Shown: piece by piece, positions 28,654 to 37,443 of the stretch
Layout: every line of letters begins with the position of its first letter
How positions within the stretch are numbered: position 1 is the stretch's first letter
Source of the DNA: an uncultured Bacteroidales bacterium
Lineage (GTDB): Bacteria > Bacteroidota > Bacteroidia > Bacteroidales > UBA932
DNA length: 64,000 nucleotides
Assembly: GCA_900320185.1 (NCBI GenBank)
Contig: ONRD01000008.1
Location: 40,799 to 104,798 of the forward strand
Direction of reading: 5' to 3'
Position numbers and translations under genes: made by a program
The notes under the pieces: model-generated
Databases searched by the model: none
Seen by the model: the letters and a program-made list of their open reading frames with translations, nothing else
What the model was told of the DNA's origin: nothing

Positions 28654-28727
28654 GCCGAAATAGCTCAGTTGGCCAGAGCACGTGATTTGTAATCTCGGGG
28701 TCGTGGGTTCGAATCCCTCTTTCGGCT
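28654..28727 (+). tRNA. tRNA-Thr(UGU)
   Basis: A cloverleaf folds from acceptor GCCGAAA/TTTCGGC. The anticodon loop TTTGTAA gives UGU (reads ACA). The T-loop is TTCGAAT. U-U mismatches appear in the anticodon stem (29-41) and in the T-stem (50-64). CCA is not encoded. First gene of the cluster. Confidence 0.95.
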
Positions 28728-28751
28728 CGACTGGTAGATTTTCGGAAACTT

Positions 28752-28834
28752 GGGAGGATCGCATAGCGGCAATTGCGGCGGACTGTAAATCCGCTCCTTC
28801 GGGTTCGGTGGTTCGAGTCCACCTCCTCCCACCA
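28752..28834 (+). tRNA. tRNA-Tyr(GUA)
   Basis: Class II tRNA with a long variable arm (about TCCTTCGGGTTC). The acceptor is GGGAGGA/TCCTCCC and the anticodon loop CTGTAAA gives GUA. Discriminator A and an encoded CCA end at 28834. Confidence 0.95.
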
Positions 28835-28947
28835 AAGTACCCGTCTGCGAGGTACTTGAAAGCGCAGGGTCCGGGCAAGGCAAGTTAATGGAAGCGCCAA
28901 ATCCCACTCCTTGTTCCAGCCAGGACCGATGCAAAAATGCAGGTTTT

Positions 28948-29023
28948 GCGGAAGTAGCTCAGTTGGTAGAGCATCAGCCTTCCAAGCTGAGGGTCGCGAG
29001 TTCGAACCTCGTCTTCCGCTCCA
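28948..29023 (+). tRNA. tRNA-Gly(UCC)
   Basis: Acceptor GCGGAAG/CTTCCGC, anticodon loop CTTCCAA giving UCC, T-loop TTCGAAC. Discriminator T and an encoded CCA end at 29023. Confidence 0.95.
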
Positions 29024-29028
29024 CTTAA

Positions 29029-29100
<72 letters not shown>

Positions 29101-29146
29101 CTAATTGTGTAGAATAAATTGGTTTACTCATTTTAATCATAATATT

Positions 29147-30340
29147 ATGGCAAAAGAAACATTCCAAAGAACCAAGCCGCATGTCAACATCGGTACAATT
29201 GGCCATGTTGACCACGGCAAGACCACTCTGACTGCCGCCATCACCAAGGTTCTCGCCGAGAGAGTCGCTGGTAACGCAGACAAGGTGAAGTCTTTCGACC
29301 AGATCGACAACGCTCCCGAAGAGAAGGAGCGCGGTATCACCATCAACTCCGCTCACGTCGAGTACGAAACAGCCAACCGTCACTATGCACACGTGGACTG
29401 CCCGGGCCACGCTGACTACGTGAAGAACATGGTTACCGGTGCTGCCCAGATGGACGGTGCTATCCTTGTTGTCGCATCTACAGACGGACCTATGCCCCAG
29501 ACCCGTGAGCACATCCTGCTCGCCCGTCAGGTGAACGTCCCCAAGATCCTCGTCTTCATGAACAAGGTCGACCTTGTTGACGATCCCGAGATGCTTGACC
29601 TGGTCGAGATGGAAATCCGCGACCTCCTCGCTTTCTACAAGTTCGATGAGGACTGCCCTATCATCCGTGGATCCGCACTCGGTGCCCTCAACGGAGAGAA
29701 GGTGTGGGAAGACAAGGTCATGGAGCTCATGGACGCTGTCGATGAGTATATTCCTCTTCCTCCCCGCCAGAACGAGAAGCCTTTCCTCATGCCTATCGAG
29801 GACATCTTCTCCATCACCGGTCGTGGTACCGTCGTCACCGGCCGTATCGAGGCTGGTACCATCCACGTCGGCGACCCTGTCGAACTCGTAGGTTTCGGCG
29901 ATGAGCCCAGGACAACCACCGTCACCGGTGTCGAGATGTTCCGCAAGCTCCTCGACCAGGGCGAGGCCGGAGACAACGTCGGTCTGCTCCTCCGTGGTAT
30001 CGACAAGAAGGAAGTCAAGAGGGGCGAGGTTGTTGCGGCTCCCAAGTCCATCACTCCCCACACCGTCTTCAAGGCTCAGATCTACGTCCTTAAGAAGGAA
30101 GAGGGCGGACGTCACACTCCGTTCCACAACCACTATCGTCCTCAGTTCTTCATCAGGACACTGGACGTTACCGGTGAGATCACCCTTCCTGAAGGAATCG
30201 AGATGGTCATGCCTGGTGACAACGTAGAGATCACCGTCAACCTCATCACTCCTGTGGCCCTCAACGAGGGACAGCAGTTCGCTATCCGCGAGGGTGGACG
30301 TACCGTTGGTGCAGGACAGGTCATCAAGATCGTCGAGTAA
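29147..30340 (+). CDS. tuf: Elongation factor Tu
   Basis: 397 residues from the ATG at 29147 ([20 protein letters not shown]); the frame is open 14 codons further upstream but those codons run into the tRNA spacer. GTPase motifs: GHVDHGKT (P-loop), DCPGHADY (G3), [10 protein letters not shown] (G4) and RGSAL (G5). Domains 2 and 3 follow with normal length. It delivers aminoacyl-tRNA to the ribosome. Codon use is visibly different from the neighbours (more GTT/GCT/CGT), as expected for a very highly expressed gene. Confidence 0.98.
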   Translation: MAKETFQRTKPHVNIGTIGHVDHGKTTLTAAITKVLAERVAGNADKVKSFDQIDNAPEEKERGITINSAHVEYETANRHYAHVDCPGHADYVKNMVTGAAQMDGAILVVASTDGPMPQTREHILLARQVNVPKILVFMNKVDLVDDPEMLDLVEMEIRDLLAFYKFDEDCPIIRGSALGALNGEKVWEDKVMELMDAVDEYIPLPPRQNEKPFLMPIEDIFSITGRGTVVTGRIEAGTIHVGDPVELVGFGDEPRTTTVTGVEMFRKLLDQGEAGDNVGLLLRGIDKKEVKRGEVVAAPKSITPHTVFKAQIYVLKKEEGGRHTPFHNHYRPQFFIRTLDVTGEITLPEGIEMVMPGDNVEITVNLITPVALNEGQQFAIREGGRTVGAGQVIKIVE

Positions 30341-30355
30341 TCTCTTCGCAAGACA

Positions 30356-30390
30356 AAAGGCGGAACCCTCTGGTTCAAGGCTCCGCCTTT
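30356..30390 (+). terminator. Hairpin after tuf (possible partial terminator)
   Basis: AAAGGCGGA (30356-30364) pairs with TCCGCCTTT (30382-30390), a 9-bp stem with a 17-base loop. Only the T's inside the stem follow, so termination is probably partial, or the hairpin marks RNA processing before tRNA-Trp. Confidence 0.5.
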
Positions 30391-30394
30391 ACCC

Positions 30395-30468
30395 AGGGGA
30401 ATAGAACAAGGGTAGTTCAGCGGTCTCCAAAACCGTCGATGTGGGTTCGAATCCTGCTTCCCCTGCCA
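30395..30468 (+). tRNA. tRNA-Trp(CCA)
   Basis: Acceptor AGGGGAA/TTCCCCT, D-stem GAAC/GTTC, anticodon loop CTCCAAA giving CCA, T-loop TTCGAAT. Discriminator G and an encoded CCA end at 30468. Its position between tuf and secE is common in Bacteroidota. Confidence 0.95.
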
Positions 30469-30508
30469 AATAAAATATCAAAGGTTACGATTTGATAAAA
30501 GTTTAACA

Positions 30509-30539
30509 GACATCGTAAAAGCTTCCAGTTTACGATGTC
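30509..30539 (+). other. Perfect hairpin in the secE leader
   Basis: GACATCGTAAA (30509-30519) pairs perfectly with TTTACGATGTC (30529-30539), 11 bp with a nine-base loop, 15 bases before the secE ATG. No T-run follows, so it is not an ordinary terminator. It may be a processing or control element. Confidence 0.6.
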
Positions 30540-30553
30540 CATTAAATGCAAAG

Positions 30554-30742
30554 ATGAGTAAGTTCATTAACTATTGCAAAGAGTCCTATGTGGAGCTCAC
30601 AAAGAAAGTCACCTGGCCTTCCTGGTCGAAGCTGCAGAGCACTGCCCTTCTTGTCATGGTCGCCACAGTGATTCTTGCACTCGTACTCTTCGTAATCGAC
30701 TTCGCATTCCAGCATCTGATGACATTGATTTACACATTGTAA
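30554..30742 (+). CDS. secE: Preprotein translocase subunit SecE
   Basis: 62 residues with one C-terminal membrane segment (TALLVMVATVILALVLFVIDF) and the conserved amphipathic sequence YVELTKKVTWPSW just before it. SecE clamps SecY in the Sec translocon. The small single-span form is usual outside the enterobacteria. nusG starts 12 bases downstream. Confidence 0.95.
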   Translation: MSKFINYCKESYVELTKKVTWPSWSKLQSTALLVMVATVILALVLFVIDFAFQHLMTLIYTL

Positions 30743-30753
30743 TTTCGATTACC

Positions 30754-31371
30754 ATGGGTGAAATGAAATGGTATGTCCTCAGGACAGCCGGAACCAAGGA
30801 GAAGAAGGCCAAGGAATATCTTGAGAAAGAGATTGTAAGGCGCGGCCTTCAGGACAGTGTCGGTCAGGTACTTGTTCCCGTCAAGCGTGAGATTGTGACC
30901 AAGAACGGCAAGCGTAAGGTGGTCGAAAGGCTGCTTTACCCGAGCTATGTCTTGATCCAGGCCGAGCTTAACCCGGACCTCGAGTACCTCATCCGCAACG
31001 ATGTCCCCGGAATGTCCGGCTTCCTCACCGAAAACAGGTCTGTTCCCGTGAAGGATACCCAGAAGACCTCCGAATCTTCAAAGTCCGGCCAGGACAAGAA
31101 GTTCCAGATTGAAAGGGTCCCCGTTCCCATCAGGGACGATGAGGCTGCCAGGATCCTTGGCATCCAGGATGAAAGCGTCGACAACCCCGCAGAGACTGAA
31201 GTCAACTTCGAAATCGGTGACTCCGTCAAGATCACCGACGGACCTTTCAACGGCTTCAGCGGTACGGTGGATGCGATCGAAGAAGACAGAAGCAAGCTCA
31301 AGGTGATAGTTGTGATCTTCGGCAGGAAAACCCTGCTGGAGCTCAGCTTTACTCAAGTAACAAAAGAATAA
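30754..31371 (+). CDS. nusG: Transcription termination/antitermination factor NusG
   Basis: 205 residues from the ATG at 30754 (MGEMKWYVLRTAGTKEKKAK); the frame is open back into secE but those codons lie in another gene. The NGN domain (KWYVLRTAGTKE through LLYPSYVLIQA) is followed by a C-terminal KOW domain (FEIGDSVKITDGPFNGFSGT). Between them is a linker of about 60 residues rich in Ser, Lys, Asp and Glu (from TENRSVPVKDTQKTSE), longer than in E. coli NusG. It binds RNA polymerase and links transcription to translation or Rho. Confidence 0.95.
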   Translation: MGEMKWYVLRTAGTKEKKAKEYLEKEIVRRGLQDSVGQVLVPVKREIVTKNGKRKVVERLLYPSYVLIQAELNPDLEYLIRNDVPGMSGFLTENRSVPVKDTQKTSESSKSGQDKKFQIERVPVPIRDDEAARILGIQDESVDNPAETEVNFEIGDSVKITDGPFNGFSGTVDAIEEDRSKLKVIVVIFGRKTLLELSFTQVTKE

Positions 31372-31380
31372 CAAACTATT

Positions 31381-31824
31381 ATGGCAAAAGAAGTTACCGG
31401 ATTCATCAAGCTCCAGATCAAAGCAGGGGCAGCAAATCCCGCTCCTCCGGTAGGACCGGCACTCGGTTCCAAAGGCTTGAACATTATGGACTTCTGCAAG
31501 CAGTTCAACGCCGCGACGCAGGGCGCCGCCGGCAAGATCCTGCCTGTGGTTATCACCGTCTATTCTGACAAGTCCTTCTCGTTCGAGGTCAAGCAGCCGC
31601 CCGTAGCCATTTCCATCAAGGAGGCCGCGAAGGTCCAGAAAGGCTCAGGAGAGCCCAACAGGAGGAAGGTAGCCAGCATCACCTGGGACCAGGTGAAGAC
31701 GATTGCTGAAGGCAAGATGCCGGACCTCAATGCGTTCACTCTTGCATCCGCTATGAAGATGGTTGCAGGTACCGCAAGGAGCATGGGTATCAAAGTCACC
31801 GGAACATTCCCTGAGAACCTTTAA
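31381..31824 (+). CDS. rplK: 50S ribosomal protein L11
   Basis: 147 residues. [20 protein letters not shown] (N-terminal domain) and the C-terminal rRNA-binding domain ([12 protein letters not shown]) are intact. L11 forms the GTPase-associated centre on 23S rRNA. It begins nine bases after nusG. Confidence 0.97.
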   Translation: MAKEVTGFIKLQIKAGAANPAPPVGPALGSKGLNIMDFCKQFNAATQGAAGKILPVVITVYSDKSFSFEVKQPPVAISIKEAAKVQKGSGEPNRRKVASITWDQVKTIAEGKMPDLNAFTLASAMKMVAGTARSMGIKVTGTFPENL

Positions 31825-31838
31825 TTTTCACAAGCAAC

Positions 31839-32546
31839 ATGAGCAGGATAACGAAGAATCAGAAAGCTGTCGCCGAAAAGTACGACTCAACGAAGCTTTA
31901 CACTCTGTCCCAGGCATGTGAAACCCTGAAGGACATCACTTTCACGAAGTTCGATGCAACCGTGGAGCTGTCTGCAAACCTCGGAGTCGACCCCCGCAAG
32001 GCCAACCAGATGATCCGTGGCGTCGTCACCCTTCCCCATGGAACGGGCAAGACCGTCAGGGTCCTGGTACTCTGCACTCCCGACAAGGAGAACGAGGCCA
32101 AGGAAGCCGGCGCTGAATATGTCGGACTCGACGAATATGTAGACAAGATCAAGGCCGGCTGGACGGATGTGGATGTCATCATCTGCACCCCCTCGGTAAT
32201 GGCGAAAGTCGGTGCGCTGGGCCGCATCCTGGGACCCAGGGGCCTCATGCCCAACCCCAAGACCGGAACCGTCACCATGGAAGTCGGAAATGCAGTCAAG
32301 GCTGTAAAGGCCGGTAAGATCGACTTCAAGGTTGACAAGACCGGAATCATCCATGCCGGGATCGGAAAGGTTTCGTTCGCTCCTTCCCAGATCTGCGAGA
32401 ACGCCGCCGCCCTCCTCAACGAGATCCTGAAGCTGAAGCCTCAGACCCTCAAGGGTACCTATCTCAAGGGTGCGACTCTCTGCACGACCATGAGCCCGGC
32501 TCTCAAAATCGACGTCAAGGCATTCATTAGCGGCAGCGCTGAATAA
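31839..32546 (+). CDS. rplA: 50S ribosomal protein L1
   Basis: 235 residues with the L1 signature around [20 protein letters not shown]1 forms the mobile stalk near the E-site; in many bacteria it also represses its own operon by binding the mRNA leader. No clear mimic of the rRNA site was identified in the short leader of rplK here. Confidence 0.97.
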   Translation: MSRITKNQKAVAEKYDSTKLYTLSQACETLKDITFTKFDATVELSANLGVDPRKANQMIRGVVTLPHGTGKTVRVLVLCTPDKENEAKEAGAEYVGLDEYVDKIKAGWTDVDVIICTPSVMAKVGALGRILGPRGLMPNPKTGTVTMEVGNAVKAVKAGKIDFKVDKTGIIHAGIGKVSFAPSQICENAAALLNEILKLKPQTLKGTYLKGATLCTTMSPALKIDVKAFISGSAE

Positions 32547-32560
32547 AAAACATTTCAAGT

Positions 32561-33094
32561 ATGAAAAAAGAATTGAAAGACCAGGTTATCGAAACCATTT
32601 CAGCGCAGCTCAAGCAGTATCCCAATTTCTATCTTACTGACATCGCTGGCCTGAATGCCAAGGATACAGTCAATCTTCGCCGTGCATGCTTCGGCGAAAA
32701 CATCAAGCTTACCGTCGTCAAGAACACCCTGTTCAAGCACGTCATCAAGTCGATGGAGAACGAGGAACTGAACCAGCTCATCCCCGTCCTTGCCGGAAAC
32801 ACTGCGGTAATGTACTCTGAATCTCCCAACGCCCCTGCAAAGCTCATCAAGAAGCTGCAGAAGGACCTCGCAGGCAAGCCCGAACTCAAGGGCGCCTACG
32901 TCCAGGAATGTGCGTTCGTGGGAGCTGATAAACTCGACGAACTCTGCGCTATCAAGAGCAAGGAAGAACTCATCGGAGACATCATCTCTCTCCTCCAGTC
33001 TCCTATGCGCAATGTCATCTCCGCTCTCCAGAACGGTGGCGGCCAGACGATCGCAGGACTTGTCAAGACTCTCTCGGAAAAAGAAGAAAAGTAA
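32561..33094 (+). CDS. rplJ: 50S ribosomal protein L10
   Basis: 177 residues. The N-terminal rRNA-binding domain (YLTDIAGLNAKDTVNLRR, VVKNTLFKHVI) and the C-terminal helix that carries L7/L12 dimers (GQTIAGLVKTLSEKEEK) are present. It follows rplA by 14 bases. Confidence 0.97.
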   Translation: MKKELKDQVIETISAQLKQYPNFYLTDIAGLNAKDTVNLRRACFGENIKLTVVKNTLFKHVIKSMENEELNQLIPVLAGNTAVMYSESPNAPAKLIKKLQKDLAGKPELKGAYVQECAFVGADKLDELCAIKSKEELIGDIISLLQSPMRNVISALQNGGGQTIAGLVKTLSEKEEK

Positions 33095-33124
33095 TAACGA
33101 TAAACAATTTAATAATAAACTATT

Positions 33125-33499
33125 ATGGCAGATGTAAAAGCACTTGCAGAAGAGTTGGTTAACTTGACTGTAAAAGACGTTCAGGAACTCGCAAAGGTCC
33201 TTAAGGAAGAGTATGGTATCGAGCCTGCAGCCGCTGCAGTCGCAGTAGCAGGTCCTGCAGCCGCCGCTGAGGCCGGTCCTGCAGAGCAGACCGAATTCGA
33301 CGTGATCCTCACCTCCGCAGGTCAGGCTAAGCTTCAGGTCATCAAGGCCGTCAAGGAAGCTCTTGGTCTTGGTCTGAAGGAAGCCAAGGAACTCGTTGAC
33401 GGTGCCCCTAAGGCCGTTAAGGAGAAAGTCTCCAAGGCAGAGGCCGAGCAGCTCAAGGAGGCCCTCGAAGAGGCCGGAGCTGAAGTTGAGGTTAAATAA
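33125..33499 (+). CDS. rplL: 50S ribosomal protein L7/L12
   Basis: 124 residues: N-terminal dimerisation helices, an Ala/Pro-rich hinge ([20 protein letters not shown]), and the C-terminal domain [19 protein letters not shown] that recruits translation factors. A strong hairpin with a T-run lies 30 bases downstream, before rpoB. Confidence 0.97.
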   Translation: MADVKALAEELVNLTVKDVQELAKVLKEEYGIEPAAAAVAVAGPAAAAEAGPAEQTEFDVILTSAGQAKLQVIKAVKEALGLGLKEAKELVDGAPKAVKEKVSKAEAEQLKEALEEAGAEVEVK

Positions 33500-33528
33500 A
33501 CCCGGCTTCCCCTTGCGGGAAAATAATC

Positions 33529-33562
33529 AGGTTTAGAGCCCGTATCGGCTCTAAACCTTTTT
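33529..33562 (+). terminator. Intrinsic terminator / attenuator between rplL and rpoB
   Basis: A perfect 12-bp stem (AGGTTTAGAGCC at 33529-33540 with GGCTCTAAACCT at 33547-33558), a six-base loop, then five T's at 33558-33562. No TAnnTTTG promoter is visible between it and rpoB at 33600, so partial read-through must feed rpoBC, as at the E. coli rplL-rpoB attenuator. Confidence 0.85.
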
Positions 33563-33599
33563 ATCATCTTAATATTTCTCCATTTCCTAAAGGCAGAAC

Positions 33600-36500
33600 A
33601 TGTCAAAAAAGACTAACAACAAGCGAATTTTGTTCGCGACATCAAAGATTCTGGAATATCCTGACCTTCTGGAAGTTCAGTTGAAATCGTTCAAAGATTT
33701 CTTCCAGCTGGAGACAACACCTGAAAACAGGAAGAACGAGGGGCTCTTCCAGGTGTTCCAGGAAATATTCCCGATCGAAGACACGAGGAACAACTACAAG
33801 CTGGAGTTCATTGACTACTTCATTGACCCGCCTCAGTATTCGATCGAAGAGTGTCTTGAGAGAGGACTCACCTACAATGTTCCTCTGAAGGCAAAACTCC
33901 GCCTTTCTTGCACCGATCCCGACCATGAAGACTTCGATACGAAGATCCAGGACGTCTATCTGGGCAACATCCCCTACATGACTCCCGCCGGCACCTTCGT
34001 CATCAACGGTTCGGAAAGGATCATCGTTTCGCAGCTGCACCGCTCCCCCGGAGTGTTCTTCGACCAGAGCATGCACGCCAACGGAACAAAGTTGTACTCC
34101 GCCAGGATCATCCCGTTCAAGGGCTCCTGGATCGAGTTCGCAACAGACATCAACAACGTCATGTACGCCTACATCGACCGCAAGAAGAAACTCCCCGTCA
34201 CAACCCTTCTGCGCGCGATCGGCTACAACTCCGACAAGGACATAATTGACATATTCGGTCTTGCAGACGAAATCGAAGTCTCTGAAGAGAATCTCCGTGC
34301 CAACGCCGGGAAGAAACTCGCAGCCAAGGTCCTGATGACCTGGATGGAAGACTTCGAGGATGAAGACACCGGCGAGATATTCCCTATTGAAAGGACCAAG
34401 GCCATAGTTGAAAGAGGCGAGGTCCTCGACGATGACACCATCGCCAAGATTCTCGACACCGAGGTCAAGACCATACTCATCCAGAAGGACGAGGCCAACT
34501 CGAACGAATATGTAATCATCTACAATACCCTCCAGAAGGACCCTACCAACACCGAAATCGAGGCTGTCAACCACATCTACAAGCAGCTCCGCAATTCGGA
34601 ACCGCCGGATGAGGCTACCGCAAGGGACGTCATCGACAAGCTCTTCTTCTCCGAAAAGAGGTACGACCTCGGCAGCGTGGGAAGGTTCCGCCTCAACAAG
34701 AAGCTCGGGATCGACACCGATCCCCAGGTGAGGGTTCTGACCAATACGGACATCATCGAGATCATCAAGTATCTCATCCAGCTGATCAACTCCAAGGCCA
34801 CTGTCGACGACATCGACCACCTCAGCAACAGGCGCGTGCGCACTGTCGGCGAGCAGCTTGCCAACCAGTTCAGCGTCGGTCTCTCCAGGATGGCAAGGAC
34901 CATCCGCGAGAGGATGAACGTCCGCGACAGCGAGCAGTTCAGCCCGATAGAACTTATCAACGCCAAGACCCTGTCTTCCGTGATCAACTCGTTCTTCGGC
35001 ACCAGCCAGCTGTCCCAGTTCATGGACCAGACCAATCCTCTGGCCGAAATCACACACAAGCGCCGTCTGTCCGCACTCGGTCCCGGAGGTCTGTCCCGCG
35101 ACAGGGCCGGATTCGAGGTCAGGGACGTCCACTACACCCATTACGGCCGGCTCTGCCCTATCGAATCGCCTGAAGGTCCGAACATCGGTCTGATCTCGTC
35201 CCTCTGCGTGTATGCGAGGATCAACGAGCTCGGATTCATCGAGACTCCCTACCGCGAGGTGAAGGACGGGAAGGTGAACCTCACCGACAAAGGCTGGCAC
35301 TACATGACAGCCGAAGAGGAAGAGGATAAGCTCGTCTCCCTCGCCAAGGTGAAGATGGAAGACGACGGAACCATCCTGGACGACAGGATCCAGTGCCGTC
35401 TCGAAGCCGACTTCCCGGTCGTCTCAAAGGAGGAAGTGAACTACATGGACGTCGCTCCCAACCAGATGGCTTCAGTTGCCGCATCGCTCATCCCGTTCCT
35501 CGAGCATGACGACGCACACCGTGCCCTCATGGGCGCGAACATGATGCGCCAGGCCGTCCCTCTCCTCAGCCCTGAGGCCCCGATCGTGGGAACAGGACTG
35601 GAAGAGAGAGTCTGCCTCGACTCCAGGACACAGTACATAGCTGAAAGGAAGGGAGAAGTAACCTACGTAGATGCAAGGGAGATACGCATCCGCTACGACA
35701 GGACCGACGACGAGAAGTTCGTAAGCTTCGCTCCGGAAGAGACTGTCTATACCCTCCCTATCTACAGGAGGACCAACCAGAGCACTACCGTCACCCTGAA
35801 GCCTATCGTCCGCAAGGGCGACAAGGTCGTTGCCGGACAGGTGCTCACCGAAGGTTATGCCACCCAGGGCGGAGAACTCGCCCTCGGACGCAACCTCAAG
35901 GTCGCCTTCATGCCATGGAAGGGCTACAACTACGAGGATGCCATCGTGCTCTCCGAAGAGATGGTCAAGTGGGACATCCTCACTTCGGTCCATGTCGATG
36001 AGTTTCTTACGGAAGTCCGCGACACCAAGCGCGGTATGGAGGAACTCACTTCCGACATCCCGAACGTGAGCGAGGATGCTACCAAGGACCTCGACCGCCA
36101 GGGTATCATCAGGGTCGGCGCACATGTCGAGCCCGGTGACATCATGGTCGGCAAGATCACCCCGAAGGGAGAAAGCGACCCTTCACCTGAAGAGAAGCTC
36201 CTCAAGGCCATATTCGGAGACAAGGCAGGCGACGTCAAGGATGCCTCCCTCAAGGCGAACCCTTCCCTGAGCGGAACCGTCATCAAGACCGCCCTCTATG
36301 CCAAGGCCGCCAAGGAAAGCGGCAGGAGGGGCGCCCGCAGCGACCAGAAAGCCCGCCTGGAAGCACTCCAGGAAGACTTCGACAGGAAGGCTGCCAAGCT
36401 TTATGCCGACTTCATCAAGAGGCTTTCCACCCTCGTCAGGGGCAAGAAGAGCGCAGGAATATTCGACCTCTACGGACTGGAGATCATCCCCAAGGGGAAG

Positions 36501-37418
36501 GAAATCACCCTCGAGAAGCTCAAGGGCATCGACTTCCAGAACGTGAACACCGGCAAGTGGACCTCTGACAAGGGGACCAACGCCATGGTGCAGGACCTCA
36601 TCAACAACTACTGCATAACCCTCAAGGTCGCCGAAGCCGAATGCAAGAGGCAGATGGACAAGATCAAGGTCGGGGACGAACTCGGCAACGGAGTCATGCA
36701 GCTTGCCAAGGTCTATGTGGCCAAGAAGAGGAAGATCACCGTCGGGGACAAGATGGCCGGCCGCCACGGAAACAAGGGTATCGTCGCGAAGATCGTCCGT
36801 CAGGAAGACATGCCGTTCCTCGAGGATGGCACTCCTGTGGACATCGTCCTCAACCCTCTGGGCGTTCCTTCCCGAATGAACCTCGGACAGATCTACGAAA
36901 CCGTCCTCGGATGGGCGGGCTCAAGGCTCGGCCTCAAGTTCAGCACCCCTATCTTTGACGGTGCAACCATCGAAGACATCTGCAACTACACTGACAAGGC
37001 CGGCGTTCCGAGATTCGGCAAGACCCACCTCAGGGACGGAGGCACCGGAGACTGGTTCGACCAGCCCGCCACAGTAGGTGTAATCTACATGATCAAGCTC
37101 GGCCACATGGTCGACGACAAGATGCACGCTCGTTCCATCGGACCATATTCACTGATCACTCAGCAGCCTCTGGGCGGAAAGGCCCAGTTCGGCGGACAGA
37201 GGTTCGGAGAAATGGAGGTCTGGGCGCTCGAGGCTTTCGGTGCCGCCAACGCCCTCCAGGAGATCCTGACAGTCAAGTCTGACGACGTGACGGGCCGTTC
37301 CAAGACTTATGAAGCGATCGTCAAGGGCGATCCCATGCCCAACCCGGGTATTCCGGAGTCGCTCAACGTCCTGCTCCATGAGCTCAGGGGACTTGGTCTC
37401 AAGGTTACTTTGAATTAA
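33600..37418 (+). CDS. rpoB: RNA polymerase subunit beta
   Basis: 1272 residues. Conserved regions visible include [33 protein letters not shown] with [20 protein letters not shown] (the rifampicin pocket, sensitive-type residues), the lobe/flap blocks and [17 protein letters not shown] near residue 1050. It forms half of the active-site cleft. rpoC begins 25 bases downstream. Confidence 0.98.
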   Translation: MSKKTNNKRILFATSKILEYPDLLEVQLKSFKDFFQLETTPENRKNEGLFQVFQEIFPIEDTRNNYKLEFIDYFIDPPQYSIEECLERGLTYNVPLKAKLRLSCTDPDHEDFDTKIQDVYLGNIPYMTPAGTFVINGSERIIVSQLHRSPGVFFDQSMHANGTKLYSARIIPFKGSWIEFATDINNVMYAYIDRKKKLPVTTLLRAIGYNSDKDIIDIFGLADEIEVSEENLRANAGKKLAAKVLMTWMEDFEDEDTGEIFPIERTKAIVERGEVLDDDTIAKILDTEVKTILIQKDEANSNEYVIIYNTLQKDPTNTEIEAVNHIYKQLRNSEPPDEATARDVIDKLFFSEKRYDLGSVGRFRLNKKLGIDTDPQVRVLTNTDIIEIIKYLIQLINSKATVDDIDHLSNRRVRTVGEQLANQFSVGLSRMARTIRERMNVRDSEQFSPIELINAKTLSSVINSFFGTSQLSQFMDQTNPLAEITHKRRLSALGPGGLSRDRAGFEVRDVHYTHYGRLCPIESPEGPNIGLISSLCVYARINELGFIETPYREVKDGKVNLTDKGWHYMTAEEEEDKLVSLAKVKMEDDGTILDDRIQCRLEADFPVVSKEEVNYMDVAPNQMASVAASLIPFLEHDDAHRALMGANMMRQAVPLLSPEAPIVGTGLEERVCLDSRTQYIAERKGEVTYVDAREIRIRYDRTDDEKFVSFAPEETVYTLPIYRRTNQSTTVTLKPIVRKGDKVVAGQVLTEGYATQGGELALGRNLKVAFMPWKGYNYEDAIVLSEEMVKWDILTSVHVDEFLTEVRDTKRGMEELTSDIPNVSEDATKDLDRQGIIRVGAHVEPGDIMVGKITPKGESDPSPEEKLLKAIFGDKAGDVKDASLKANPSLSGTVIKTALYAKAAKESGRRGARSDQKARLEALQEDFDRKAAKLYADFIKRLSTLVRGKKSAGIFDLYGLEIIPKGKEITLEKLKGIDFQNVNTGKWTSDKGTNAMVQDLINNYCITLKVAEAECKRQMDKIKVGDELGNGVMQLAKVYVAKKRKITVGDKMAGRHGNKGIVAKIVRQEDMPFLEDGTPVDIVLNPLGVPSRMNLGQIYETVLGWAGSRLGLKFSTPIFDGATIEDICNYTDKAGVPRFGKTHLRDGGTGDWFDQPATVGVIYMIKLGHMVDDKMHARSIGPYSLITQQPLGGKAQFGGQRFGEMEVWALEAFGAANALQEILTVKSDDVTGRSKTYEAIVKGDPMPNPGIPESLNVLLHELRGLGLKVTLN

Positions 37419-37443
37419 TTCAAGACTATTGACATTATAGGAT

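Noticed and set aside
28835-28947. Possible small RNA between tRNA-Tyr and tRNA-Gly
   Set aside because: There is a 7-bp inverted repeat (AAGTACC/GGTACTT), but it reads better as ordinary spacer in a processed tRNA transcript.
30574-30753. Longer start for nusG
   Set aside because: The extra 60 codons lie within secE in another frame; the NGN domain begins right after the ATG at 30754.
33642-35300. 552-codon minus-strand frame opposite rpoB
   Set aside because: Antisense shadow of rpoB with no domain signature.
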